Shown here piece by piece: positions 45,082-56,672 of a stretch of 64,000 nucleotides of DNA. The notes under the pieces are model-generated. The model ran no database searches. It was not told the DNA's origin and saw only the letters and a list, made by a program, of their open reading frames with translations. A program made the position numbers and the translations under genes. The stretch's first letter is position 1. Each line of letters opens with the position of its first letter. Location: positions 439,638 through 503,637 of the forward strand of contig NW_022985194.1 in the NCBI RefSeq assembly GCF_010093535.1, in the 5' to 3' direction. This DNA is from Lindgomyces ingoldianus. Taxonomy: Eukaryota; Ascomycota; Dothideomycetes; Pleosporales; Lindgomycetaceae.

Positions 45082-48000
45082 CGGCGGACTGTTAGCTGGT
45101 GAAGGGAAAAAACTAATCGCCAATTTAAAAATTCTTTACCCTGCATGTAATTATAGCCTTTAGCTACTTACAACTTTATAATTATTTTATACACGTTTAT
45201 ACATGTTAATTTTATAATGCCTAGTAAGCGTCTTCTAAATAGTTACATTGTACAAGTGCTTACTAATATAGTAGCAACGTAGGAGGACGTCCTAAGATTA
45301 ACTTTAAACTATACTAACTCTATCTACTTAGGCTTTTTTATAAAGGTATTACATACATATAAATAGCTACTTACTTTCTTAAAGAGTTTTAAGTCTATGT
45401 TACTTTTTATATAATTAAGCAGTAGTTTTAAACATAAAATGTAAAGTAACACCTTTTTACTAAGGTTAAAAATAGAGTTAAAAATTAAATCTAAGTGCTG
45501 TTTTTTAAAATTAGGCTTAAAAATTTAGATATACTTTATGTACTACATAATAAAAGCTTCTAAATTAGAAAATATACACTTATATAACTTTAATTTAAGC
45601 TTAGATTACATAAAAAAGTATAAAGTGTTAAATAAAGCTAGTAAGTAGATAAGCTTATATAATAACTTATTAGTTAAAAGCTAAAAAAAGGTGTTATTAA
45701 TAAGTATAAGTAAAAGTATCTTTATATACACTTTTATTAATATAGCTATATTATTGCACAGGACTAGTTATTTTATATTTATTATATAATAAACTATAAA
45801 GTAGTAGAGCGCTGCAAGCGCAACCTGCAGCAACACTATAAAGAGTATATTATTCCTAGCCTAAACTTTATCTAGTCTATTAATAGCTATAGTAAGCTAA
45901 AACTGTACAGCGTAGAGATCTATGCATGTATTAACGTGTACTTACAATACATTATATAGATTTATGTTAGAATCTCTGCCTACACTACTATTAGCTGCCT
46001 TTACTAGTTTCTTAAGACACTTAAAGAAATAAAGCAGCAACTACATTTTATATAATCTAATTAAAAAATAAAGATAGTTATGCTAGTAAATACTTATTAC
46101 TAGCTTTAAAAATTTATAAAGCCTAAGCTTTTATTTAATTAGTGCTACCTTTATAGCATAAGTATATTAAATTAGTAAATTAAAGCTTAGTAGTAGTAAC
46201 TTTTAAAAAGCTTTTTTTTTTATTAGTAAGTTAGTATTTTATATAATACTTATTACTTTATTTTACTTTAAGTAGAATTACTTTTACTACTTTTAAACTT
46301 AAGGCTTCTTTTTAAAAAATAGCTTAGCTAATTAGCTTACTATTTATGCTATATATATTTTTATACTTTATAAGAAACTATATAGCTTTATATAACTATA
46401 AAACACATATTTAATTTAAAGGCAAAAAAACTGTCTAAATAATGTAGTTAAAAAGCCTTTTATACTTTATTACTATTTTAAAGCTTATGTCTAAAACTAG
46501 GCTCTTTTATTTAATGCTAATTAGCTTTATATAATTAAAAGAAGAGTTAATAGTTAGAATATAAATGCCTACCTCCTATAAAATATGCTTTAGTAGTGTA
46601 ATAAGGTACTAGATTTGCTTAGATTTAACAGCGTAGCTACAGCTTACTTTAACTTTTAAGATTATACAACACTATATTTAGATGTTTATCTTTAGCTTTA
46701 AGTAAAAGCATAATACTATATCTAAAATAGTCTTTAGCCTATACTATCTCTACTTAAGTTACTTATTAGAGTGTAAAATTAGTAAGTAAAGTTTTATATA
46801 ATATACTTAATATAAAAGTATTTAATTTAACTAGAGTAATTAAAACATAGTTTAAAATGTTAATCTTAAAACTAACTTTAGTAAAAAGATGCCTATTAAT
46901 CCTAATCTAGCTTAGTAAATTTATATAGATGCAGTAACTAAGCTTTTATTTTTTTTATAGTATATTTAAATTTTTTATAGTTTCTTTTTTAGTTCTTTTT
47001 TTAGTTCTTTTTCTTATATAATATATAATCTATTATTACTATAAGTGCCTAAGATAAGTTTTATTCTACTATAAAACAGTCTTATAGTAAGTAGTCTACT
47101 AAATATAAGTTTTATTTAGACTATAGTGTTTAAATTTAACTTCTTACACCTATATAAATTATATAAAACAAAGAAGAGATAATTTGTCTAAAAAATACAC
47201 TTAAAAGTGTAAAAAAAAAATGTTTATCTTTTTTATATAAGCTACTTTATGTACACTAGCAGAATTAGCATGTTAGCAGTTAATCTAGTGTACATCTTTA
47301 CTTTTTATTTAAAGCTATATAATAGCTAAGCTTTCTATTCTTGTAATCCTCTGCTTTATATAATATAAAGTAATTAATAAGTGTAAGTAAATTAATAGTA
47401 TTAAACAGCTATATATAATACCCTCTTATATATTAGCTAATATTTAATACATAGTAGATTAGACCTAGATATAGCTTTAGAACACACCTTTTATAAGCTA
47501 TACTAAGTTTGTTAAAAATAGCCTTTTTAAAAAGCTTATATAATTTAATTTTTTAATTACTAAAGGCTATTCTAAACTATATTTTATTATAAATATTAGT
47601 AAAGATTATATTACACATCTTTTAAAAAGTGCTAAAAATTATTATATAATTAAAAACTTGCTAAAAAGTAGATACTTTAAAAAAGGCAACTAAAGCACAA
47701 CTTTATACTTAGTATATAAGGTAACTATAGTAGCTTAGAATAAAATCTTTTTATATAAACCCTCTACTAAGTAGACTAAGGTTAAGAAGAAAAAAAAGCT
47801 AGTAAAAAAAAAAAAAGTTAAGTAAAAATTAAGCTTTATTAAAAATAAAAAAAATAAAAAAATGCTTTTATATAATTATAAATAGGCACTATCTTAGCTA
47901 TTTAATATTAATTCTTAAGTGCCCTATTAGCTTTATAGTATTAAAAAGTAGTATGTTTTATATAATAATTTAATTTATTTTTTTTATTTACTAGCCTAGT

Positions 48001-49110
48001 TTAGTTTTACTGTTTAACAGCTACTTATCCTAGTTACTGCGCAGAGGTACAGGCCTTAACTAAGTGCTATAGACATCTCTACATAGCTAGGTGCTATAGA
48101 TAACTCTTATAGCTAGGGCGCTTTACTACTTTTAAAAGAAATATTATACATACTTTAAGCTAAAACTATTATATTATTAGCTAAAGCCCTAGTAAGTTTA
48201 TTCTTAATAAGAATAAGCTACTACTATAAACTATTACTAGCACTACTAATCCCTAGGTTATAGCCTAAACATAAAGGTTTACTAGCTAGCTTATTATTAC
48301 CCTTTTCTTTTATAAAGCAGTAACTAGCATAGTTACGCTATTTATAATTGCTACATGCTCTGCTAAAGTGCCCCTTAGCGCAGCAGCACTCTAGGAACAG
48401 TTGTGGGCCTGAGACAGCGCCATAGCATGCGCTGCACAGGTTGTCCACTGCCCTTCTGCAAGATTGTATAAGAATAGCGTTAATATATAAAGGCCTATGT
48501 AAAGCTATTTAATAAAGGGATATACTGCTATATATAAACTCTACATCCTGCCCTAAAAAAGCTAGCAATGCACAGGCCTATAGACTATAAGCTAGTAGAG
48601 CTAGCTGCTGCTGTCCTACATGTAGGACAGGATTAACATTAGCGCTAGCTTAGTTAGCAGCAGTAATAGCAGCATTATAAAAAATAAAAGCTCTATTTTA
48701 AGTGTTAGCTTTATATAACAAAAGTAATTAAAATACTATAAGCTTAATGCTTACATTATTATTGTTATTATTATTGTTGCTGCTGCTGCTGCTGTTGCTG
48801 TTGCTACTGTTATTGCTATTGTTACTGTTGTTGTTGCTGCTACTGCTGTAGTAGTAGTAGATGTGGAAGAGTAGTGGTGGCGGTGAGTATCTACAATTAT
48901 TGTACAACGCTGTAGTGAAGGCAGTCACTATAAAGAGCAGTTGCAATACAGTTACGTAAAACAACCCTTCACTCCTTAGATCTTTAAAAAACATTATACA
49001 AATGCGTTATAGTATGTTTTGCCTAGTAAAATACTATAGTGTTTTATACCTAAAATGCTCCTAAGCAATTAGCGATTAGTTTTTTCCCTTCACCAGCTAA
49101 CAGTCCGCCG
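45082..49110. mobile_element. 4.03-kb TA-flanked TIR element, heavily RIP-degraded
   Basis: A perfect 39-bp inverted repeat (45082-45120 and 49072-49110) starts CGGCGGACTGTTAGCTGGTG and is flanked by TA on both sides (45080-45081, 49111-49112). The TIRs are untouched while the interior is extremely AT-rich with stops in every frame. A TA target suggests Tc1/mariner or a related TA-inserting superfamily, but 4 kb is long for that group. No transposase motif could be recognised in the interior. A reverse-strand Cys-rich block at about 48354-48475 (ECCCAKGHFSRACSNY) looks like a zinc knuckle. Confidence 0.85.
48756..48860. repeat. Trinucleotide microsatellite (TTA/TTG/TGC/TAG mix)
   Basis: About 105 bp of tandem 3-bp units that drift from ATT/GTT through GCT/GTT to AGT. 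It lies inside the 4-kb element near its right end. Confidence 0.9.
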
Positions 49111-49813
49111 TACTCGGAAGCCAAGGATATAACCGATAGTCTTGTGTGATCTGGGCATCCCACGATGTTTTCCTCTCCCAGTAGAATCGATGAAGATCCC
49201 CAGAAAAAAGTGGCTGATTTGGCAAACAGGTTTTCTAGGTTAGCTGAATGCATCCTGAATACGAGCGCGCGAGGCCTTGCTATTACATTTTGTCCAACCA
49301 AAACTCTCAGGTCTATAGGATGTGTCAGTTGGTCTCCTGGTCGAAGGAGTGTGAGCAATGCAGCTGATATCTCGCAATGCACAGAATTCAACGCTTGGGC
49401 TAAGTCACTGGGAACGCTATCATATTCCTGGATGATCTTCCTTCGATCTTCGTGGCTTGACAGGCCTATCCAGAGTCGAACTTCCACTTAAGCTGTAGTT
49501 GCAGCAGCTAACTACAGACTCGAGAGGTAATGGTATGGCGATCTTTGCTCTAAGGGTCTCCTAGGCTCACCAATATCTATCGACCACACCTTTTCTGGGA
49601 CGGTTGGATGTTTTGGCAGTCTGACAGACCCTGGTAGGAGCTCCCGCAGCAGTCAAAGTGGGAATGGGGTGAACTTGGAAGTGTGGAGGAAAGGGATCAT
49701 CTTGAAATATATAAAATAGAGTCATTTATTCCCCTTGCTACCCTAGCAACATCCGGCCATTATTCATTTCAGCGACGAGCAGTCGGCTTCATTCGCGAGC
49801 AACTCTGCTCCGC

Positions 49814-50911
49814 ATGTTCATTGCCCCAACAACTATGTTCCGCAAATTCGTACTAGCGTTGCCTCTACTGTCAGTGGTTTATTTAGCTATTGCCTCTCCT
49901 GTAAAGCAACGCTCTCCCGCCCCAGGCCTAATCGACGACCTCTTAAAAGGCGTTCTTTCCCCGATTGGACAGCTCATCAAAGACATCCTAAATGGGATCA
50001 CATCAGGACAATCTGGAGAGCTGTCCTCCAAACCCTTAATCTGTTTACCATCCCTCGACGAATGCTGTGTTTGTAAGTGACCCTACAGTATCTTCCTACC
50101 ATTTGAGATTTCCACTAATATTAATTCAGGGTGGGACGTATCTGCAGACCTCACATCGCGATTTAAAGGCCCCGACAGCCAATGCAACGACAACGCCCGC
50201 GCAGCCGTCCGTATGGGTTTCCACGACGCAGGTTCCTGGGACAAAAACTCGCTCAATGGCGGCGCTGACGGTTCCCTCTTAATGGATTTCGGCGAGCAAG
50301 ATCGTCCTGAGAACAACGGACTCCAGAGCATCCGAAACATCCTGCGAACTGTGCAAGCCAAGTATAAAGTTGGCTACGCAGATCTCGCGCAATACGCACA
50401 CAACCACGCCACAGTTACTTGCCCAAAGGGTCCCCGCATTCGAACATTCATCGGCCGCAAAGACGCCACTAAAGCTGCACCAACCGGTCTTCTACCAGAC
50501 ACCCGTGATTCCGCCGACAACCTGATTACACTCTTCCAAAACAAAGGATTCTCAGCCCACGACCTCGCCGCTCTGGTCGGCGCCCATTCCTCCGCAAAAC
50601 AGCGATTCGTCGACCCTTCCAAAGCCAATTTTCCCCTCGACACAACCCCAGGTGTGTGGGACGTCAATTTCTACAACGAGACGTTGGAGAATCCCCCAGA
50701 TAGCAGAATATTCGTGCTGCCGAGTGATAAAGCATTATCGACGCACCCGAAGATCACTGATGAATGGAACGCGTTTGTGGGGAATCAGCCGCATTGGAAT
50801 GAAGATTATGCAAAGGCATATGTGCGGATGAGCTTATTGGGGGTAGATAATTTAGATGATTTAAGTGAGTGTACGAAGACTTTGCCCGTGGCGAGGGTGA
50901 ACGGAGTATAG
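49814..50911 (+). CDS. Secreted class II-type heme peroxidase
   Basis: Exons 49814-50072 and 50130-50911 join across a 57-bp intron (GTAAGT..CAG) to 346 residues. A second ATG at 49835 (MFRKFVLALPLL) could be the true start of the signal peptide. The catalytic distal site is RMGFHDAGSW with Arg114 and His118. The Gly-Gly-Ala-Asp-Gly-Ser motif (NGGADGSLL) is the distal calcium site. The proximal heme ligand is His239 in ALVGAHSSAKQRF. These are the hallmarks of plant-fungal class II peroxidases. Cysteines near 77-85 and 105 support secretion. It oxidises phenolic or similar substrates with hydrogen peroxide outside the cell. I see no clear Mn-binding acidic triad, so it is best called a generic or low-redox class II-like peroxidase. 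Confidence 0.88.
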
Positions 50912-51462
50912 AGGATCACGGGGGGTGTCTTGTGGGTTTTTTGGGGGAGTTTGAGCCTCTGGGAATGGAATGGGATTTCCGGTGGGCAATACCTAAGCTT
51001 ATCGGCATGACTTAAATGTCCACTGTCTATTACTCACGATATATTTTCGTTCGTTTCTAATTGAGGTCTTGTGAATCCGTCTCTTTCCTACTTGAAGCTA
51101 GCTCCCAGGCGTCCCAGAGATACCGCCTCCATGTTCTATTCGATTAACCAACGCCTCAAGATGGAGGTAGCAATACCGTTCTAGGTGACGTGGTTCCTTA
51201 TTGATGTGTTCAAATTGAGCTGTACCACGAAACGGCGTTCCGTATTCTTCTCTACTTGGTATCCCCACCCTTAATATCTTTGAGGTTGGAAATACCACCT
51301 TTGCAGTGGAGACGACTTACCTTGAATTAGATTGCTACAATATCAGTCAATCGTGGCCCCTCCAATTAGAGAACAGAAAGAATAAGACTTTTTGGTTCGC
51401 GAGTTAAGACGACTCATTCTCTATCGCACTGGATGGGGTTTTACTAGAAGATATAGCGACCC
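50912..51462. other. Intergenic, no gene seen
   Basis: Spacer between the peroxidase and the frameshifted membrane-protein gene. It may hide 5' exons of the latter. Confidence 0.4.
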
Positions 51463-52340
51463 ATGCTGCTTTCTAGGATGGCATTGAAAACATCCCTAAT
51501 AACTAACACCGATGTCTCCGAATTTCGCCATTCCCTGCTCTTCCACTCACCAATATTCGGCTTAGGCGAAGACCCGCGGAATTCAACAGTAGCCTTCTGT
51601 CATATCACGCAACAATACGTAGAGTCAAACGTCTCCTGTTCCAGAACAAACTGCAGCGTTGTCGCCATTCGCCAAAGCCTACGGCCGCATGCATCGTTGA
51701 ACATCACCACACTTAGCTTTCCCTATTTCTTTCAAATTTCTCGCAATATTTCCCCACCGCAACGGGTTCCTATAAGAAGTCCCTGATATACTCCTCCGCC
51801 ACCGAGTGCTACATAGCTAACCCAGCATCTCTTTTTTGCCGCGCCGTCGCTGGCTTCACAGCCGGCAGTATCAACCTCTCCACTATCCCGAAGGACCTCC
51901 TGGAGCTACGCCTTGCCCAGCTGCTCAACACTTACTACCTCGGCAGCCTGCAGCCTTACAGTATGGTCGGCACGTCTACGTCCGCGCTCGCGGAAAATAT
52001 CTCCATCTCGGGAGTCCATGTGATCCTCCAGGAGGAGTATGTCTGCCACCGGGCCTATCTCGCCATGTATGTCTTCACTTCCGCGACCATGCCACTCCCC
52101 GCAGTAGTTGGTATGCTATTCAATCACCGTGCCGTCGGACCTGATGTCCTTGGCTATTGCTCCAGTTTGGCTAGTGATAATCCCTATATACGTGTACCAC
52201 AGGGTGGCAGCGCACTTGATGGTATGGAGAGGGCGAAGTTATTGCGCAATTTACAGGTCAGACTTAGTGATGTGGGTTATATTGTGTTTACGGATGCTGG
52301 AATAGCTGTGAGACTTGTGAAAGAGGGACAGTATGTATGA
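51463..52340 (+). pseudogene. Frameshifted fungal multi-span membrane protein of unknown function
   Basis: Two forward frames together make the C-terminal half of a protein common in ascomycetes. The first, 51463 to about 51740, reads VAFCHITQQYVESNVSC, NCSVVAIRQS and FPYFFQ. The second, about 51717-52340, reads FPTATGSYKKSLIYSSATEC, LFCRAVAGFTAG, LAQLLNTYYLGSLQPYS and then VLGYCSSLASDNPYIRVPQG, GSALDGMERAKLLRNLQVRL. The switch between them near 51735-51750 has no splice signals, so it is a small indel or a sequencing error. N-terminal exons with the first membrane spans are not seen. Function unknown. Confidence 0.6.
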
Positions 52341-52655
52341 CGTTGTTGGCATGCATATCAGAAAGTAGCTTTGGTTTTTTTTTTTTCAGTAACCAAGAGA
52401 GGCAATCTCTGCAAGCCCTCGGAATTTGTTCATTCATTTCGTCTGTCGTTTTGTACCCGCAATCTCATATTGAAATATCGCGCTTTCGCATTCCTCTAGC
52501 CCCTTAAAGCACGCAGGATCTCTATTTACATTACAACTTCCATGCACGCGCGACCGTTCACGATTCCTCACACCGAACCAGCACTATGTTGAAGTCTTCT
52601 AGAAATTGCCTTCTTTCGCTTGACAGCTACTAGAGCTGGAATCTATCCTCCATGT

Positions 52656-53270
52656 CAGGGCTTCCAACGAGGCGTAGTACTGTACAATTGGGCGATTTTG
52701 AGGCCTGTACAGGTGAGATTTTGTGTACGTTCGTACAACAGGAAGGAGGAGAGGTAGGTGTACGTATTATAACTGTTACAGCTCACGTAATCTGTACAAG
52801 TAGTACAATTTAATTAAAGTACGCTGTACTCTAGTTAAAACAGCTAAGACTATAGGTCTTTAGAGACGCAAGATTAAGGTCTAGTTAACTATAAAATAAC
52901 TAGTTCTCCCTAGTAACAAGAGCAGATAGGACTAGATAAGGCCTGTAAGGCAGTAAGAGGCGTGGATAGATAACTCTGCAATAGAAAATAGTCTAAAATA
53001 GGCATTTTTAAGACAACAGACAGATGGATAGATTAAAACCCTTAGAAAGAGATTTAAGTGTCTGTAGGCCTCCTGCTTGCTAGAGCCCTCCTACCCCTCT
53101 AGAACCCCTATATAAACTTCCTAAAAGGGTAATACAATCTGTACTATGTACTGTACCTAGGGCATTATTAAACGTACAGTACGGCTCACGAACTCGGTAG
53201 GTTCGTACTGAACACGTGACCGTTACGGTTCACTTTGTACGGACCGTAGTACGGCCCGTTGGAAGCCCTG
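52656..53270. mobile_element. Non-autonomous hAT-like element (615 bp)
   Basis: Inverted ends begin CAGGGCTTCCAACG and are flanked by a perfect 8-bp duplication CTCCATGT (52648-52655 and 53271-53278). The 5'-CAGGG end and 8-bp duplication are characteristic of hAT. There is no coding frame inside. The subterminal region CTCACG..ACGTGACCGTTACGG is shared with the element ends at 28.8 and 55.3 kb. Confidence 0.9.
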
Positions 53271-53278
53271 CTCCATGT

Positions 53279-54637
53279 AGCTTCCAATAAGACCACAATT
53301 GTTGACAGCGACCCTTAAGCAATCCTGTAAAGTAGAGTTTGCAGTCTCCGTATTCTCAATTAGAAGTGGATGCCTTATTCTTCGAACTGAAATAACCTCC
53401 AAGAGAGGAAATTTGGTTTATGCAACATCAAGCCATTTCAAAACTCTCTGAGAGAGCCGGGAATAGTACCTGTAAAGCAAACAAAGAAGATCTCACAGAG
53501 TTTAGAGAGCGTCTGCATTTCAGAATAACGACGTAGTGAACCAAACGATGGATGATGACTCTGAAAAATGCCTTAAACGATAGCGTCAACCTCGATACCT
53601 AACGCAATCCTAGGCACTTTCGTTCCGGTTCTCATCCAAACAACCATGCAATGTCCAACCAACCTACTGCACTAGTATGGCGGCTAAAGAGCTGGGTTAT
53701 TAAGAACTCTTAACATAGGGTGCAGATGTATGCCAGCACCCGGAGAAAGAAGCCCTGTACCATCTCCCGGTGCCATCTTCTCCATGCTCAAGAACCTCTC
53801 TATTCGAATAGTGGCCTAGAAAAAGTAAGACGCATGATCATCAGTTGAGCATCAGCCTCTGTCAAACAGCTGGGCCGGGAAAGAAGATCTGCCATCTCCC
53901 CCCTGCAGAAAAATAACCCAGGGATAAATCCCCCCACGACTCTAGACAAATCTCTGCCACAGATGACTTACGCGAGTGGCTTCGATGGACACATTGGCAA
54001 ACAGCCGGGGGAATTCATGGCTCACCATCGCGAGATCTTACAGGAACAAGTATCACAGATGTGTCCCGTTGCAGAAAGTCAGCACGTAGCCTGGAGACCG
54101 CAATACCTCTACGCCCCGTGGCTCTTGCATTTCGGCTAGAATAGCACCCCCATGCGTTATTGGTGGGAAGGTAACTACGAAGAGCGTTTGAATGGGGGTG
54201 GTAGAGTTTGAAAAGATATTTCTATGGCAGAGCCGCGCATTTTACACAGTTACCGTAATAATGCTAGGGGAGGCAGAGAGTCGAGAGAGAAGCTAGGAAG
54301 ATATAAAAAGGAGTGAGACCATATTGTATGAAAAAGAAGGACTGAGAATACGTTGATAAATTATCCGTATATTTGAATTATGATAGGTAAGATCTTCTCT
54401 ATAGTGCTTAAATTGACTTGGGAACACATGCAACCATTGTCCCCACTAATTATTACCGAAGTGGTAGCGATGGTGAATCTGGCAGCATTCTCAGATCTAC
54501 GCGACGGAAACTGCAGCTGCAAGTGCGGTTTACGAAGCTTGCTTTAATAACACCTTTATCCTCGCGTTGGCCTAAAACTCTTTTAAAGTATTCGGAGATG
54601 ATTTTTTAATTGACGTCCTTCTATGTACTCAATCCTG
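53279..54637. other. Intergenic between two hAT-like elements
   Basis: No supported gene. Only short frames without motifs are present. Confidence 0.5.
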
Positions 54638-54645
54638 TCCGTCAT

Positions 54646-55377
54646 CAGCGTTTCCATCAGGAAGTAGTACGATTCGACTCAGGCTTTCTAGACAAGTTAC
54701 GTCTCACTTATCATATACTTTTGTTTGCTTCACCTAACAGCAGGGGTTAATACAATTAAGTTACAGTTTAATTAAAGCTGCTTGTACTTCTTAACTTTTT
54801 ACTAAAAGTTACAACGTAACTGTTAAAGCTTTTAGAGTAGTAGGGTCTCCTTTACTCTTAGTATAGCACGTAAGGTTATTTAATTTACTAAAAACAACCT
54901 TATAATATAGCTAGTTCTTCTAGAGTTGTAAAGCTTTAATTATAGAGCCTAAGAGATAGTAACTGTTCTTTTCCTCTTGCTAAAGGCTCTCTTGCAGTCG
55001 CAGCTTGTGGAAATTAAGTGCCATTTTAAAGAGTACAGGATAGTCGCGCTAACCAACCTAGAGCCACTAATCTAGAGGTTCCCTATACAAGGGACTGTCA
55101 TCTTTTGCTATAATAAGGTCGTCTAAAAGGTTGTTGTAGTACAGGGCAAGCTCTAAGGCTACACTGACATGTAAATAGTGGCACAAACACGCTCCCCTGG
55201 CCCTTACGCGCGTTAGAGACTGCAACCTTAAAAAATTCTACCTTAATTATATACTGCTTACTTTTAAGCCTTATTAATTAAATTGTAACAGTTAAAAATG
55301 TAGTTACGTTTGTTTGCCTCACGTGATTGTAGGTGGAGCAAAAGTATTAATCGTACTACTTCCTGTTGGAAACGCTG
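54646..55377. mobile_element. Non-autonomous hAT-like element (732 bp), same family
   Basis: Inverted ends begin CAGCGTTTCCATCAGGAAGT on the left and CAGCGTTTCCAACAGGAAGT on the right. A perfect 8-bp duplication TCCGTCAT flanks them (54638-54645, 55378-55385). The ends follow the same pattern as the 52.6-kb element. AT-rich interior with no coding potential. Confidence 0.9.
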
Positions 55378-55899
55378 TCCGTCATTGGAAACTACGGCGG
55401 GTAATTCAAGACGGCAACAGCATCTTTTAACGTTCTCCATCATTCTAGCAAATGGTATAACAGATCAAGAGATTTCATACATAGGCTCTAGCAAGGCTAC
55501 GCCTCACGTTAGCCGAGAGGGTGCAGTATAATCTAGGCACACATTCCTAAATCGACATAGTGGGGTATTCAACACTTTCAAGCCGACCAACTGAATCAAA
55601 ATCAGTGGGGATGATGGCACAGCACCCCCATATATCTCAGCGTCTGCGCTCGCACCTGAACGAATATCATACCCAGAAGTATCGCGAATTTTTGGACCCC
55701 TGACTCCCGCGACATCCAGACATGGCTCTAACCATGCTATGGGCTGATAGGCCAAAGGGACGTAGCAATGACGCCTTATTTATATCCACAAATTTAACGA
55801 AAAAAGAAACATAGACAATAAATGAAGATACACGTGCTTCCAACCACCCCACACCGCCCTCTCTAGTCCGACCGCCCAGCCCACCACATCACCAACGAA

Positions 55900-56148
55900 A
55901 TGGCCTTCGGCCACAACCCCATGATCCGGGACCTCAACGCACTCTCCCTGCAAGCTCCACACATAAACCCGAACACGCAACAAGCCTCCGATCTTCTCTC
56001 CCTCTCTCCATCATTCTCCTCCTGGATCCTACATCACCAAAATCTCGAAGAGCTACAGATGCTCTCAGGCTTCGAAGCTGTTCCTGGAGTGTCGCCGAAC
56101 GCTTTCTATGGAAACTTCGAACAGTATCACTCTTTTCAGAAGGCCTGA
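55900..56148 (+). pseudogene. Hemerythrin-like (HHE) domain fragment
   Basis: The 82-codon frame MAFGHNPMIRDLNALSLQAP, then FSSWILHHQNLEELQMLSGF and FYGNFEQYHSFQKA, follows the fungal HHE pattern HNxxIRGLNxxxxQAP, HHxxEExxxFPxxE and NxEQHxxF. Several usual metal-ligand positions differ, and the expected C-terminal helices are not found downstream in any frame. It looks like a truncated, decayed copy rather than a working oxygen or iron-binding protein. Confidence 0.55.
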
Positions 56149-56672
56149 AAAGGTTTAATGGGGGTGCGAAGAAACGGCTCATGTGGAGCATGACGGAAAA
56201 GGCTTCAAACGCTCCTGTAAGATTTTGCGGAACCCCTATGTCAACATCTTCGCGATAAGATTCGTACGCTGTGAGTGCTTAACTGCGTGTCTTCAGAGGT
56301 CTCTCTCAATTACTTAAAGTATAGCAGGACTGTGAAAAGGGGGCCGCTAATCAGAATCCATTTGTTGTTCTGCCAATGGCTGTGCGGCTTTGTGATTCAA
56401 CATCCCAGGGCGGAAACGATTGGCCCAAGATGCCGTGGGGAGCTGCTTGGGTGGTGTATTGGATGTCGTCTTGGAAGCGTCAGGGCTCTTGGAAGTTTTT
56501 GCCATGTGATACGTATAGGAAGCCAAGAAGTTAAGCCTTGTGGGAAGGCAGAGAAGGGGAGTTGATGGATGACGGCCATTCTGAGTATTGGTATTTTTGG
56601 AATAGGGTTCTGCTCAATACCCATGAATCCAACATGCTTCCGAGCGTAAAATCGATGAACTTTTCGATCTCC

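Larger units (their letters stand above)
45022..49487 (-). pseudogene. Unknown gene interrupted by a 4-kb transposon
   Basis: A reverse-strand frame from about 49487 to 49113 reads VRLWIGLSSHEDRRKIIQEY, NVIARPRALVFRMHSANL and then SLASEY, where the TIR begins. Across the element, at 45081 to 45022, the sequence PRSPCLTLGPGIWSP and a stop follow in the same frame if the 4029-bp element and one TA are removed. The insertion thus landed in the TAT codon of SEY. There is no ATG at the start of the visible frame; it is probably an internal or last exon (possible acceptor near 49490). The family is not recognised. The gene is probably dead, although the element lies only 19 codons from the end. Confidence 0.5.

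Noticed and set aside
47249..47298. A short inverted repeat (TGTACACTAG..CTAGTGTACA), considered as ends of a further nested element.
   Set aside because: The arms enclose only about 30 bp, so it is a hairpin rather than a transposon.
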